53,146 bases of DNA from Fluviicola sp. (GCF_029266855.1 NZ_JAQSWB010000013.1:1-53146); one strand, 5' to 3'; positions 40,994 to 51,596 are shown, counted from the first letter of the stretch. Notes: generated by a model from the sequence alone, not told the origin. Numbers and translations: made by a program.

Positions 40994-43534
40994 TCAGAAT
41001 CTCTCTACCCGAACAGTTTTGAAACCGTTTTGCGTTTGAACTTTCATCAGGTACAATCCCTTTTTCAAACTGCTGATATCCAAAACCACTTCGGATTGGT
41101 TATTAACCGTTTTCACATAAACTGCTTTACCGCTCAAATCTGCCAATTCAATTCGCTGAATCTCTGAATCTGAATTTTTTACGGTCAATTTCCCATTACT
41201 TGGATTTGGATACACTTGAATTTGTGTTGTTTTATTTTCATTCAACCCGAGTCCTGAAGAACAATTTGGATTGATATCGAATGCTTCAATCTGATCTGAG
41301 CGGTCGTCCGAACTTCCCTGGCTGGCAGAATATCCCAAACCTCTGCGTGCAAACACTTCCCAGATCAAACACTTGTTTGCTCCACCGTAAAGTACCTCAT
41401 CAGCTGCTAAAATCCCATCGCGTCCATCTACAAATCCGGGTGCACAAGCCGTTAATTTCAAACCTTCGATCACCAGGCTCATTGCAATGTTATTTCCCCC
41501 TGTTCCGGTTTTGATATTCGGATCAAAGCCATATTCATCGATCAATGCCCAATTCAAATCCCACAGCATAGATGCCCAAACGAAACCAATCCCATGAGGC
41601 TGGCTTAAGGAATTACTATTGGTATTCCCGTAAGTATAATCATTGATAGCAAAATCCGCCGAATAGCGTGCAGGTCGAATTCCACCACCGTTGTTAGGTT
41701 CATTCGTTACGTATGTTCCAACACCTCTTCCGTCGGCAGCCTGGTCTGAAGCAACCTGTGTAATCATCAACCCGAACCAATCAGACCAACCCTCGCCCAT
41801 TTGCTCGGCATTGTATAAGCAATCCGTGTTATCACCTCCGCCAACCAGGCGATTGGAAATTCCATGACCGTATTCGTGTGCAATAATCATATTGTCAAAA
41901 TCCGAATCGGTAGCTGTCAGATCACCCGGATTTACAATTGTTCCGTTTACAGTATTTCCCAATACCATTTGATTCACGAATAAATCTCCGTTTGGTTTTG
42001 AAACCATAATAGAAGGAATAGCGGTAAAGGAGTTTCCTCCCATGGCCTGAGTGCTTGTTCCCGAATTATTCATAACAATTACAGCAACTGCTCCAAAAAG
42101 CTCACAAGCTTCCACTTTTTCAGCAAAGGTACAGTTGCCTCTGCGTACCAATGCAATCTTACCTGCAAGTGCTGCTCCATTTGTAATCATTCCACACCCA
42201 TCGGTTGTATCTGCTCCATCGTCGATCACCAAAACAAGATCTTCTGTTAATGGTGTCATTGGAACCGGTGGTCCGAAACCAGCAGTAGAACAGGAATAAG
42301 CTCCATCAATTGCAGCGGGAGCATTAATCGTCAATAAATCCGGAACATTGCTTTCTGTCCATAAGTACATCTGCATCCGCGGATTAAATCCATCGGGTGG
42401 TGTTCCGAAATTTGCATTATTGGTTCCACTTCCGTCCTGCGCATCAGCCATTACCTGGTCCTGGCCCAATGCCGATCCGGAATAATTTGTTTCCTGGAAG
42501 TTTCCGCTTTCCTCATCAAAACCATAATGTGCCCAAATGTCGTGCATCATATTGTTCATATAGAACAGGTTGGTAATTACTGCATCCAGGTTTCCCTGCA
42601 CACCGAGCAATGAGTCGTATGCAAAATTAAAATCAAGGCTTGCTCCGCCATCAGGTGAATAACCTGGTATATCGTCATTATCAATATCATCGGAAGCGTA
42701 GACATTATTCCCTCTTGTGATCGTGTATTCGTCACCGGTAATTCCGTCCGTATCGTGCCACCCAAAAGGAGAATAAACAGCATCCGAAGGATTCGTTGCC
42801 AACACCCTGTTTCCGTGTGCGGGACTGATATTCGGCAATGCGTAAACCATATATTGATCTGCTCCCGGAGGCGGGGGCGGAGCCATCATCGTTTGAGCAG
42901 ACTGATGACTTTCATCCGCGCAATGCTCTACAGTACAATGTGAAATCCAGTCATTCTGAAAAACCACTTCACCGGTCTCCGCATTTAATCTCATCGACCA
43001 CCAATGTTCCGATGCGAGCGGATAAATACTTAAATCCCATAAATACATTAATTGTCCCTTGTATTCACCAAGAACCAATTTTACCGGAATGTTTTCTTTT
43101 GAAATTCCCCCTTTGGCAAAAAGAAAGGTGTTCTCGCTCTTACTCAGCTGTTTCATATCAACAGCCGGAATATTTAAATGCTTCAGAGCAGCATTTACTG
43201 CTTCTTCAGCACTCAATGCCGATTGATTTGCCGGTTCTGTTATCGAAACAAAATTTGTTGTAACGTGAATTACCTGATTGTTTTTAATGGTTACGATTCC
43301 AAACCCGTCAATAAGGGGAATCCCGTTCTTTGTTTGACGGATTTTCAAATGTTTGGTATTCGCAGATTTTGATGAAGCTTTCGAAACAAATTCAAGATTT
43401 GAAAAATCAGCAGATTTTAAATTCCATTGACTTGCATGTTCCTGCAAATACCTTTGAATGGAAACTAATTCGCTTTGTCCGAAACCGCAGTTTAAGACCG
43501 TAAGGAATAAAAAAGAGGAGAGTAGCCTTTTCAT
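40994..43534 (-). CDS. M36 (fungalysin-like) metalloprotease with T9SS sorting domain
   Basis: An 846-residue secreted protease. The signal peptide is residues 1-19. Residues 25-200 are a fungalysin/thermolysin propeptide (FTP: LKIRQTKNGIPLIDGFG). The zinc site is HEYGH at 553-557 with the third ligand in EGWSDWFG (E581). A protease-associated (PA) domain is inserted before the site (about 440-535, LVRRGNCTFAEKVEACE). Residues 745-775 hold the linker and the last 75 the type A T9SS sorting domain (VYPNPSNGKLTVKNS, LKKGLYLMKVQTQNG). It is transcribed toward the previous gene and shares its terminator. It probably digests extracellular protein; nutrients or host protein cannot be decided. Confidence 0.93.
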   Translation of the reverse strand: MKRLLSSFLFLTVLNCGFGQSELVSIQRYLQEHASQWNLKSADFSNLEFVSKASSKSANTKHLKIRQTKNGIPLIDGFGIVTIKNNQVIHVTTNFVSITEPANQSALSAEEAVNAALKHLNIPAVDMKQLSKSENTFLFAKGGISKENIPVKLVLGEYKGQLMYLWDLSIYPLASEHWWSMRLNAETGEVVFQNDWISHCTVEHCADESHQSAQTMMAPPPPPGADQYMVYALPNISPAHGNRVLATNPSDAVYSPFGWHDTDGITGDEYTITRGNNVYASDDIDNDDIPGYSPDGGASLDFNFAYDSLLGVQGNLDAVITNLFYMNNMMHDIWAHYGFDEESGNFQETNYSGSALGQDQVMADAQDGSGTNNANFGTPPDGFNPRMQMYLWTESNVPDLLTINAPAAIDGAYSCSTAGFGPPVPMTPLTEDLVLVIDDGADTTDGCGMITNGAALAGKIALVRRGNCTFAEKVEACELFGAVAVIVMNNSGTSTQAMGGNSFTAIPSIMVSKPNGDLFVNQMVLGNTVNGTIVNPGDLTATDSDFDNMIIAHEYGHGISNRLVGGGDNTDCLYNAEQMGEGWSDWFGLMITQVASDQAADGRGVGTYVTNEPNNGGGIRPARYSADFAINDYTYGNTNSNSLSQPHGIGFVWASMLWDLNWALIDEYGFDPNIKTGTGGNNIAMSLVIEGLKLTACAPGFVDGRDGILAADEVLYGGANKCLIWEVFARRGLGYSASQGSSDDRSDQIEAFDINPNCSSGLGLNENKTTQIQVYPNPSNGKLTVKNSDSEIQRIELADLSGKAVYVKTVNNQSEVVLDISSLKKGLYLMKVQTQNGFKTVRVERF

Positions 43535-43678
43535 TTTCAGTTTTTTAAGTTGTCAATGTACAAAAAAAGACAAGAAAAGCGAATAAAAACAACTCCTAAT
43601 AATTTAACTGTCAGCCTCATTGATTTATCCGAGACAATACCTGGTTAAAAGAGACCTCAAGGGATTGGTATATCGAAA

Positions 43679-46600
43679 CTAATACCCCAGTTCCCATCCG
43701 CGCTGCTTCATAACCCGGTGAAAGGTCACCAGATCCTGCCCGTTTGGAATTTGTGCATACGTGTTTTTAAAACGAACATGGTTCTTCTCCATGGATTCAA
43801 CTTCCAGGCCATAAGGAAAAAGGAATTCGTTACCCGACTCCTGAACAGTTTCCAATTCCTGCAAAAATCTTCTTAGCAAATTCACTGATTCGTTATCCGA
43901 CAATTCAAAATCCGCGGCTTTAACGGAAGTAAAGAAGTGCATTTCCTGTTTTGCTCTTGTCAATAATACATTCAGTCGCTTATGCCCGTTACTTTGGTTC
44001 AAAGGTCCGAAGCGCATTTGAAACGACCCCTCCGGATTTCGCGCATAACCCAAACCGATGATCAAAACATCTGCTTCATCACCCTGCACATTTTCCAGGG
44101 CCTTAAAGAAAAGTGTGTTCTCATCTTGTTTGAGCGTAATCAGATTTTGCACTCTTGGTGAACATTCTTTCCAAATTGCCTTTAGCTGTTCTTCGGAGAA
44201 AGCAACAATTCCCACCGTTTTCTGATCCCAATTACTGAAACTTTCCAAAAAACCAGCAAGTGATTCCGCCTCCGGTTGATTTCTTCGCTCATCAAAAACC
44301 CCACTTTCAACGTAGTGGTGAAACAAGACTTTCTTTTGCTGCGGGGAAGGATAAACAATCAATTCGTCCTTGTAAAAATGCTTATTTGAAAACCTGATCA
44401 GTTCGATGTGTTCAGACCGGTAATGATGGTGTAAGGGAACCCGCTCAAAATAAAACGAAGCCTGGTGCAGCAAATCGTGAAAACCAAAATTTTTCCCGAA
44501 GTAATTGGATGGAGCCATTTGCTGCTCATCTCCTGCCACCAGTGCCCTTTTGGAACGGAATAAAGAACCCAGCGCATTTGGAAGCGGAAGCTGGCTGGCC
44601 TCATCAAATAGAACCAAATCAAACAACTCCATTTCCAAGGGAAAATGATCTGCTACCTGATTGGGTGTTGCCAACCAAATTGGTATAAGCAGCTGAACCC
44701 ATTCTTTTGCATCACTGGCAATCAAATTCCGGATAGTGATATGATTCCTGGACTTCGCAAATTCTCTTACCAAGAGAGCTTTTCCTTTTTTTAAACGGGC
44801 TTTGAATTCCTTCTGAACTGCCGAAAGTTTTTGGCTTGGAGTCCTCAGCAATTCTTCCAACTCCGTAAACCGCTTCCGGATCTGAAAACGAAGTGAATCA
44901 GCAAAATCAGCAAACTCCTGATCCTCTGTCCGGATCAGTTCATCCAAACGTTCATGAAGCGAAGCTCCCGAGAACTTCACGATCTCCGGATTAAGCGATT
45001 CAATTTTCTTTAACGAACTAAACAAGATCAGCGATTGCAAAGCTTCCCAGGAATTGACCTCATCCAATAATCCGAAAAAGAAACGCGGGATTTGTTTAAG
45101 ATCTTCATAAACGGCACTTAATTCAATAAATTCGGATTGCTTTTGAGTCAAAAATTCAGATAGAACGACCTCGTTCTTTAGTTCGAAATAACGGACCAGG
45201 GATGACTTTAAGTGATTTAATTCCGAACCGCACGCAATAATCGTCAGGCGTTCTTCACTGCTCCAGGCCGCAATTTCACTCAGCAGAGAACCGCTTTCTC
45301 TTTCCAGACCTGCAGCATAATGCAGTCCCATTTCCAGAGCATATCTGTCAGTATCCAAACCTAACTCATTGAAATAAGATTCCAGCTGCCGGACTTTATC
45401 CGCTTCCTCCAAATAATTTTTCCAGTTTGCAAGTGCAATTTCCGGCAAGACCGAAGGATCATTCAACAACCTTCCAATAGCTTTTTTGCGTTTTCGAAGC
45501 TGAATCCAACTAGCGGCCTGTTCCCACGATTCCAACTGACTTTTGGAAGGAAGCTGTTTCCAAATTTGGTTCTCCTTTTCAATCAGCACCATTCGATCCT
45601 GTAATTCCTTTAGCAACTGGACCTGTTTTTGAAACTTCTTCCATTCCCTGGGTTTCAAAATCAGTTGGCTGTATGCTTTGTAATTTTCATTTTCAACCAA
45701 TTGGCATCGTCCCAAAACAGCAATCAATTTTTCCAAATCCCCAAATGAAACCAAGCCGTCCAATTTAGCCTGCAAGGAATATAAACTTTTCAGGCAGGTT
45801 TTGATCAGCTGATCTCCGTTCCATTGCTCAAAAAAAGCAGGTTTTAATCCTTTCAGTTTTGAAAAACCATTGAGCCGAAGATCCAATTTTCGGATAAGCG
45901 CTTTATTTTTCAGCCATTCATCAAGGCCTGGAGCCAAGCTCGAGAAACGTTCACTGGTAAGCGGAGTTTCCTGAAGCAAGTCCTGTAATTGTTTATATGA
46001 AACCCCCGCAAAATAATCGGGTGTATTTAAGCGGTCAAGGAGTAATTGCAGGTTGGCATTCAGTTGTTCCGAAAGTCTGAGGTTTTTCCCCGGAGGAACA
46101 TCGGTGCCTTCCAATACCTGCCAAGTATTTTTTAACCGGGCCAATAAATCCTTTGATTTCGTTTGACTATGCACCACAAATGCGAAAGGATCCAAATTCA
46201 ATTCGGAAAGCTTTTTAACCAAAACATCCAAAGCCACCCGTTTTTCAGAAACCACCAATGTTTTTAACTCGCCTTTTAACGATTTACCCAAAATATTGAT
46301 TAAAACTTGCGATTTACCAGTTCCGGGAGGACCTTGTAGCAGTACATTCTTCTTACTCAAAACCGTGAAAACCCGCTTTTGATCTGCATCGGCAGGATAA
46401 ATCAGATCGGGTGACAACTCCATTTTTTCCGGTTCTTCAAAATCATTTCCCAGCAGTTGCTGAACAAGAATATTTTTTCTTTCGGACTTTTCAATACCCT
46501 CCAATTCTCTCAGCATATGAAAACGGTGATAATGGAAGTTCCCGATAAAGATTTCACAGGAGAATATCGTCTCTAAATTTAACTTTTCGAATTGTCCGAT

Positions 46601-47053
46601 GACCCAATCCAACTTTTCCTGCAAATCCATATCGGCAGGAATTGTATCGAGTGATTCATTATTCAGTTCAGAATAAAGGAATTTGATATACGGATTAATT
46701 TCAATGGCTTCTTCATCCAATTCCATTTGAAGCGTATTGCTGACCCGGGAATACTCCCAGTTCAGCGGCACGATCAATAAAGGAGATTTTAATGTCCCGT
46801 TTTGAAGTGTTGAAGTAACTGTTCCGAAGACCAGGCACAAGGAATTTACATCAGACTCGAGGCGGAACTTCGCAGCATTCTGCCAAACAGGTTTCCAGTT
46901 CCCTTCAGGCTTCACCTTGAATTTATCCTTTGGAAGTTCATCCAGGCGAATCAATGAATCCTCAGCTTCCATTAGGTTTACCAGCATATCCGTTTTGGGC
47001 ATGTCCGATAGGGCATGAATAAAATCGCTGATATTTGTCTGTGAGTAACTCAT
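43679..47053 (-). CDS. UPF1-like SF1 helicase with DUF4011-like N-terminus
   Basis: A 1124-residue protein. The N-terminal 200 residues have the pattern of DUF4011 (SPLLIVPLNWEYSRVSNTLQ, then INPYIKFL). Walker A is LQGPPGTGKSQV (residues 241-248), Walker B DLVLFDEASQLPLP (about 815), followed by GDEQQMAPSNYF, and the C-terminal SF1 motifs VQGDEADVLIIGLGYARNP and LNVLLTRAKQEMHFFTSV (about 1020). Between them is a long helical region (400-750), predicted coiled coil. DUF4011 helicases usually carry a nuclease-like end and are often longer (over 1400 residues); here the protein stops after motif VI plus 80 residues, without a nuclease. Function is unknown; some relatives are in defence contexts, but the neighbours here are ordinary. 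Confidence 0.85.
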   Translation of the reverse strand: MSYSQTNISDFIHALSDMPKTDMLVNLMEAEDSLIRLDELPKDKFKVKPEGNWKPVWQNAAKFRLESDVNSLCLVFGTVTSTLQNGTLKSPLLIVPLNWEYSRVSNTLQMELDEEAIEINPYIKFLYSELNNESLDTIPADMDLQEKLDWVIGQFEKLNLETIFSCEIFIGNFHYHRFHMLRELEGIEKSERKNILVQQLLGNDFEEPEKMELSPDLIYPADADQKRVFTVLSKKNVLLQGPPGTGKSQVLINILGKSLKGELKTLVVSEKRVALDVLVKKLSELNLDPFAFVVHSQTKSKDLLARLKNTWQVLEGTDVPPGKNLRLSEQLNANLQLLLDRLNTPDYFAGVSYKQLQDLLQETPLTSERFSSLAPGLDEWLKNKALIRKLDLRLNGFSKLKGLKPAFFEQWNGDQLIKTCLKSLYSLQAKLDGLVSFGDLEKLIAVLGRCQLVENENYKAYSQLILKPREWKKFQKQVQLLKELQDRMVLIEKENQIWKQLPSKSQLESWEQAASWIQLRKRKKAIGRLLNDPSVLPEIALANWKNYLEEADKVRQLESYFNELGLDTDRYALEMGLHYAAGLERESGSLLSEIAAWSSEERLTIIACGSELNHLKSSLVRYFELKNEVVLSEFLTQKQSEFIELSAVYEDLKQIPRFFFGLLDEVNSWEALQSLILFSSLKKIESLNPEIVKFSGASLHERLDELIRTEDQEFADFADSLRFQIRKRFTELEELLRTPSQKLSAVQKEFKARLKKGKALLVREFAKSRNHITIRNLIASDAKEWVQLLIPIWLATPNQVADHFPLEMELFDLVLFDEASQLPLPNALGSLFRSKRALVAGDEQQMAPSNYFGKNFGFHDLLHQASFYFERVPLHHHYRSEHIELIRFSNKHFYKDELIVYPSPQQKKVLFHHYVESGVFDERRNQPEAESLAGFLESFSNWDQKTVGIVAFSEEQLKAIWKECSPRVQNLITLKQDENTLFFKALENVQGDEADVLIIGLGYARNPEGSFQMRFGPLNQSNGHKRLNVLLTRAKQEMHFFTSVKAADFELSDNESVNLLRRFLQELETVQESGNEFLFPYGLEVESMEKNHVRFKNTYAQIPNGQDLVTFHRVMKQRGWELGY

Positions 47054-47238
47054 TGAATTGCTTAGCGAAAATAGTGAAAAGGAAGGAACTTGACATTTTC
47101 AATGTACAAGACTCATATCCTAAAATTCTGCTCCGGTTTCTTTGTACTAAGGGCGACATCATTCCGGACTCCTTCCAAAAACTCTTCGAATCCAAAAAAT
47201 CATTTCCTTCAATTCAGCTGATTTCTTAGCTGAACTAT

Positions 47239-47246
47239 TAACTTTG
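47239..47246 (+). promoter_or_regulatory. -7 box of the PLP-enzyme gene
   Basis: TAACTTTG, followed 29 bases later by the ATG at 47275. No -33 TTG in position. Confidence 0.5.
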
Positions 47247-47274
47247 TAATTCTTTAAAAGTGAATCCAATTTCT

Positions 47275-48429
47275 ATGAAAGAAAAAGATATGAAATTCGG
47301 TACCAAAGCTATTCATGCCGGCGTACAACCCGATCCTACAACAGGGGCAATCATGACTCCTATTTTTCAAACCTCTACTTACGTTCAGGAAGCTCCCGGA
47401 GTAAATAAAGGATACGGATATGCCAGAGGAAAAAACCCCACACGTGAAGCACTTCAGGCAAACATTGCTGCTTTGGAAAACGGGAAACACTGTGTTTGTT
47501 TCAGCAGTGGTGTTGCTGCTACTGATGCGGTACTTAAATTGTTAAAACCGGGAGACGAAGTCATTACCGGAGATGACCTGTACGGCGGAAGCTACCGTTT
47601 ATTCACAAAGATCTATGAGAAATTCGGAATCAAGTTTCATTTCATCAATTTGACAAATGCAGAGAATGTAAAACAATACATCAACGCAAACACCAAACTG
47701 ATCTGGGCTGAAACACCAACAAATCCAACAATGCAAATCATTGATATTGCCGCGGTTTCTGCCATAGCAAAAGCCAACAATATCCTCATGGTAGCTGACA
47801 ATACATTTGCTTCACCCTATTTGCAAAATCCCCTAGACCTGGGAGCAGATATCGTGATGCATTCCGTTACCAAATACTTAGGTGGTCATTCCGATGTAGT
47901 AATGGGAGCCTTGATTACAAATGACGATTCCCTTCACGAGCAAATCTATTTTATTTTAAACAGCTCGGGAGCAAATCCGGGGCCAATGGATTCTTTTTTG
48001 GTATTGAGAGGAATTAAAACATTGCATTTACGTATGCAGCGTCATTGTGAAAACGGAAAGCAAATTGCACACTTCCTTAAAAACCATCCGGCGATAGAAA
48101 AAGTATATTGGCCAGGTTTCCCGGAACATCCGAATCATGAAATTGCAAAAAAACAAATGCGGGATTTTGGCGGAATGATTTCAATCGTTCTGAAAGACAA
48201 GAGTGTGGAAAACACTTATAAAGTGGCTTCATCATTCAAAGTATTCTCATTGGCGGAATCTTTGGGAGGTGTTGAATCACTGATCAATCATCCTGCAACG
48301 ATGACCCATGCTTCAATTCCGAAAGAAGAGCGCGAAAAAGCAGGTGTTGTAGACAATTTACTTCGCCTGAGCGTTGGTGTGGAGCACGTAGATGATCTGA
48401 TCGCAGATTTAGAACAAGCTTTGGCTTAA
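47275..48429 (+). CDS. Cys/Met-metabolism PLP-dependent enzyme (cystathionine gamma-synthase/lyase family)
   Basis: A 384-residue PLP enzyme. I start at ATG 47275 rather than the upstream GTG at 47260. The family pattern is complete: FGTKAIHAGVQPDPTTGAIM, SRGKNPT-type segment YARGKNPTREALQANIAALE, FSSGVAATDAVL, AETPTNPTMQIIDIAAV, and the PLP lysine in HSVTKYLGGHSDVVMGALI. The C-terminal SLGGVESLINHPATMTHASI is the substrate-specificity region of cystathionine gamma-synthase and gamma-lyase. I cannot fix which of these or methionine gamma-lyase it is. It is single, with its own -7 box and a terminator at 48453. Confidence 0.9.
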   Translation: MKEKDMKFGTKAIHAGVQPDPTTGAIMTPIFQTSTYVQEAPGVNKGYGYARGKNPTREALQANIAALENGKHCVCFSSGVAATDAVLKLLKPGDEVITGDDLYGGSYRLFTKIYEKFGIKFHFINLTNAENVKQYINANTKLIWAETPTNPTMQIIDIAAVSAIAKANNILMVADNTFASPYLQNPLDLGADIVMHSVTKYLGGHSDVVMGALITNDDSLHEQIYFILNSSGANPGPMDSFLVLRGIKTLHLRMQRHCENGKQIAHFLKNHPAIEKVYWPGFPEHPNHEIAKKQMRDFGGMISIVLKDKSVENTYKVASSFKVFSLAESLGGVESLINHPATMTHASIPKEEREKAGVVDNLLRLSVGVEHVDDLIADLEQALA

Positions 48430-48452
48430 ATTCAAAATAGTATAATTTTAAG

Positions 48453-48488
48453 AGCGTTTCTTCTGATTTTAGATGAAGCGCTTTTTTT
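48453..48488 (+). terminator. intrinsic terminator after the PLP-enzyme gene
   Basis: AGCGTTTCTTCT (48453-48464) pairs with AGATGAAGCGCT (48471-48482) with one mismatch, followed by seven T residues. Confidence 0.8.
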
Positions 48489-48587
48489 ATTTAAAGACCC
48501 AAATAATTGAAAAGTTTTATACTATTCCTCTTTTCAATTTTCAATTGAGTTTTGCATTTTGCATTCATCATTTCGAATCATATAAAT

Positions 48588-49295
48588 ATGGTCATTATAA
48601 CAGGAACATCGAGGGGAATCGGAAAGGCGATCGCAGAGAATTATTTATCTCTTGGCGAACTAGTAATCGGCATCGGGAGAAATCACACAATCTCCCACCC
48701 AAATTATTCACCAATTATTTGTGATTTAAATAATCCCGAATCGGTCGATCGGATCTCTTTCCCACAGCTCAACGAAGAACCGGTCATTTTTATCCATAAT
48801 GCCGGAATTTTAGGAAGAGTTGATTATTTTGAAAAATTAGAATCCGTAGAACTTGCCCGCGTGATGCAGGTCAACTTGTTCGCAGGAGCTGCTATCCTGC
48901 AAAGATTACTCAATTACATTCCAAAAACCCGGATTTTCAAATCAATTTTCATCAGTTCAGGGGCGGGGAAAAACCCAATAGCATCCTGGGCAGCATATTG
49001 TGCCTCTAAAGCAGCTGTGGATCTTTTTTGTCAGACCATTCAACTTGAGGAACAGCAACTAGGAAGAGAAAAATTTCACTGTCTTTCGGTAGCACCGGGA
49101 GTTGTGGACACAGATATGCAGGTAATGATCCGGGAAACCAGCGCGGATTCATTTTCAGAAGTGGAACGTTTTAGAGAATACAAACATTCGAATCAACTTT
49201 ATTCTCCGGAACTGGTTGCAAAGAAGTTATACAAACTAATTCACGAAACTCCCTTAGAGCAGGTCATTTATTCTCTTCGCGATATTCAATTGTGA
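48588..49295 (+). CDS. SDR-family oxidoreductase
   Basis: A 235-residue short-chain dehydrogenase/reductase. I start at ATG 48588 (MVIITGTSRGIGKAIAENYL), which gives the classic N-terminal Rossmann GTSRGIG (TGxxxGxG). The catalytic tetrad is in place: FIHNAGILG for N, then SIFISSGAG, and WAAYCASKAAVDLF (YxxxK). The cofactor loop after the first strand carries IGIGRN rather than an acidic residue, so NADP(H) is more likely than NAD(H). Substrate unknown; the absence of a lid domain suggests a small substrate such as a pterin or sugar. It stands between the PLP enzyme and the M43 protease without operon overlap. Confidence 0.85.
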   Translation: MVIITGTSRGIGKAIAENYLSLGELVIGIGRNHTISHPNYSPIICDLNNPESVDRISFPQLNEEPVIFIHNAGILGRVDYFEKLESVELARVMQVNLFAGAAILQRLLNYIPKTRIFKSIFISSGAGKNPIASWAAYCASKAAVDLFCQTIQLEEQQLGREKFHCLSVAPGVVDTDMQVMIRETSADSFSEVERFREYKHSNQLYSPELVAKKLYKLIHETPLEQVIYSLRDIQL

Positions 49296-49427
49296 AGTTA
49301 ATTTTAAATAATTGTTATTCATATCGTTGTAAAGTTTTTAAAGAAGGATTCATTTCTTAAACAAATATTGTAACTTGTTGCACTCAAATTACGATACTTA
49401 TAATAAAACTAGCTAGAACTTTAGATA

Positions 49428-51596
49428 ATGAAAAAGCGACTCTCTACTCTTTTAACCCTAACCTTATGCGCTTCTAATTCTGTCTTTTCGCAACATCAGG
49501 AGCGTAAACCGGACAAAGAAAACATGCGTGACGGTGAACATGTCGAATACTGTATCACCCATAAAAAAATGAATGCACTGCTTTCAAATCCGGAACATGC
49601 AAAGCAATTTGCCAAGGAACAACAGGAATTTGACAATGCACTTCATGCGAAAAAAGGTAACAATTCAACAAAGGCACTTGAATATACTATCCCGGTAGTA
49701 TTCCATGTATTACATAACGGCGGAGCCGAGAATATCTCCAAAGATCAAATCATGTCGGCTTTAGCAATCCTAAACAGGGATTATGCCATGTTAAATCCGG
49801 ATACCATTTCAGTTCAGCCACCCTTTCAAAGTATTCGCAGCAAAGCGGACATTAAATTCGTACTTGCAACAAAGGCACCAAACGGAGCGTGTTTTTCTGG
49901 AATTACCAGAACACAAAGCACAGCAACCAGCAACGGAGAAGACGGACAAGCTCAGGTAAATGCTATTATCGCCGGGAATGACGTTTACAACAATCAGTGG
50001 CCGGGTAATAAGTACCTGAACATCTTTATCTGCCAGGACATCGGCGGTGCAGCCGGCTATACTACGAATCCATGGAGCGGGACAGCTACTTCCATGTACA
50101 ATGGAATCTGGGTACTCAGCACTTACGTAGGCGATATCGGTACATCCTCTACTTACACAAGCCGGACATTGACACATGAAGTCGGACACTGGTTAAACTT
50201 ATCCCATGTTTGGGGCGGAACAAATAATCCCGGTGTAAGCTGCGGCTCGGATGGTGTATCCGACACACCGGCATGTATTGGTTCAACTTCATGCATGCTG
50301 AATTCAAATACCTGCAGCAGTGATAATGCTTACTGGGGATTTGACCAGGTTGATAATGTGGAGAATTACATGGATTATTCTTACTGCTCAAAAATGTTTA
50401 CTGCAGGTCAGGTAGACCGAATGAGAACTGCACTTACAATTGCTTCAACCGGAAGAGCGAACATGGTTTCAGCATCCAATTTAACTGCCGTAGGTGCAAA
50501 TACTGCTCCTATACTTTGTACTGCAAAATTCAGTGCTCCAAGAAGAGTTATCTGCCAGGGAGAAAGCATTCAATTTACAGATGAATCCTTCAATGCCGTA
50601 TCCGGATGGAACTGGACATTTGCCGGAGGTTCTCCTGCAACTTCAATAGCTCAAAATCCAACAGTAACGTACAACACACCCGGAACTTACGCCGTACAAC
50701 TTGAGGCTACAGACGGAGCTAATTCAAATACAGCAAACATTGTTGATTACATCACCGTATTGCCGGCACCAACCGGACTGCCTTACTATGAAAGCTTTGA
50801 GACGTTTACCAGTTTCACAAATCCGCTTTGGTTTGTTCGCAACGGAGGTGGAAATCAGTGGGCTGTTACTACAACTGTAGGTCGAACAGGCACGAACTCT
50901 GCCAAACTGGAGAACTACGGGCAAGCAGTGAATCAAATTGATGAATTGGAATCGCGATCAATCGATCTTTCGGGAATCACATCTTCAACGAATGCAACAT
51001 TATCCTTCAGATATGCTTACAGAAAAAGAACGTCTACCAATACAGATTTGTTTAAAGTCTTTTTATCAAAAGATTGCGGAGAAGTGTGGGATGTGCGCAA
51101 AACACTGACTGCTGCAACCATGTCAGGCGCCAACCTTGCTACATCGCAATGGACACCGACCCCAGCTGATTGGGTAACCGTCCATATGACTAACGTTACC
51201 AGTGCATATTGGAATGAGAACTTCAGATTTAAGTTCCAGTTTACCGCAGGGGGTGGAAACAACATTTATATTGACGACATTAATATATACGCCGGAGCAC
51301 CTTCAGACGATATTGTTTTAGGTATCACTGATTTAGAATCATTCCAAAACATTAATTTATTTCCTAATCCTGCTGAAAATGAGCTGCAAATCAGCTTTAG
51401 TTCTCAAACAGGGAATATGCAGTTGGAATTTGCCATAACAGATCTGTCAGGAAAGCTGATCAAAACGCTTCCGGTCAATGCACACGAAGGATCAAACCTG
51501 GTGCTGATCGAAACTTCGGATCTGTCTGCGGGAACTTACTTGATTAAAATGTCGCGTTCCGGACAAGAAAGAACTTTCCATTTCGTAAAGAAATAA
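49428..51596 (+). CDS. M43 (cytophagalysin-type) metalloprotease with PKD and T9SS domains, copy 1
   Basis: A 722-residue secreted protease. Signal peptide 1-22. MRDGEHVEYC (residue 33) opens the pro-region. The catalytic zinc site is HEVGHWLNLSH (residues 250-260) and the Met-turn NYMDYSYCSKMFT (around M315), the defining M43 (pappalysin-like) set. Residues about 365-448 form a PKD domain (ICQGESIQFTDESF, TWTFAGGSPATSIAQNPTVTYN), then a MAM-like/CBM module (YYESFETFTSFTNPLWF), and the last 75 residues the type A T9SS sorting domain (LFPNPAENELQISF). The ATG at 49428 follows a TATAATAAAACTAGCTAGAACT stretch shared in part with the downstream paralogue. No terminator between the copies except a hairpin at 51617. 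Confidence 0.93.
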   Translation: MKKRLSTLLTLTLCASNSVFSQHQERKPDKENMRDGEHVEYCITHKKMNALLSNPEHAKQFAKEQQEFDNALHAKKGNNSTKALEYTIPVVFHVLHNGGAENISKDQIMSALAILNRDYAMLNPDTISVQPPFQSIRSKADIKFVLATKAPNGACFSGITRTQSTATSNGEDGQAQVNAIIAGNDVYNNQWPGNKYLNIFICQDIGGAAGYTTNPWSGTATSMYNGIWVLSTYVGDIGTSSTYTSRTLTHEVGHWLNLSHVWGGTNNPGVSCGSDGVSDTPACIGSTSCMLNSNTCSSDNAYWGFDQVDNVENYMDYSYCSKMFTAGQVDRMRTALTIASTGRANMVSASNLTAVGANTAPILCTAKFSAPRRVICQGESIQFTDESFNAVSGWNWTFAGGSPATSIAQNPTVTYNTPGTYAVQLEATDGANSNTANIVDYITVLPAPTGLPYYESFETFTSFTNPLWFVRNGGGNQWAVTTTVGRTGTNSAKLENYGQAVNQIDELESRSIDLSGITSSTNATLSFRYAYRKRTSTNTDLFKVFLSKDCGEVWDVRKTLTAATMSGANLATSQWTPTPADWVTVHMTNVTSAYWNENFRFKFQFTAGGGNNIYIDDINIYAGAPSDDIVLGITDLESFQNINLFPNPAENELQISFSSQTGNMQLEFAITDLSGKLIKTLPVNAHEGSNLVLIETSDLSAGTYLIKMSRSGQERTFHFVKK

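Noticed and set aside
43679-47053. The DUF4011-type helicase as part of a defence island
   Set aside because: The neighbours are a protease and metabolic genes, with no known defence gene adjacent.
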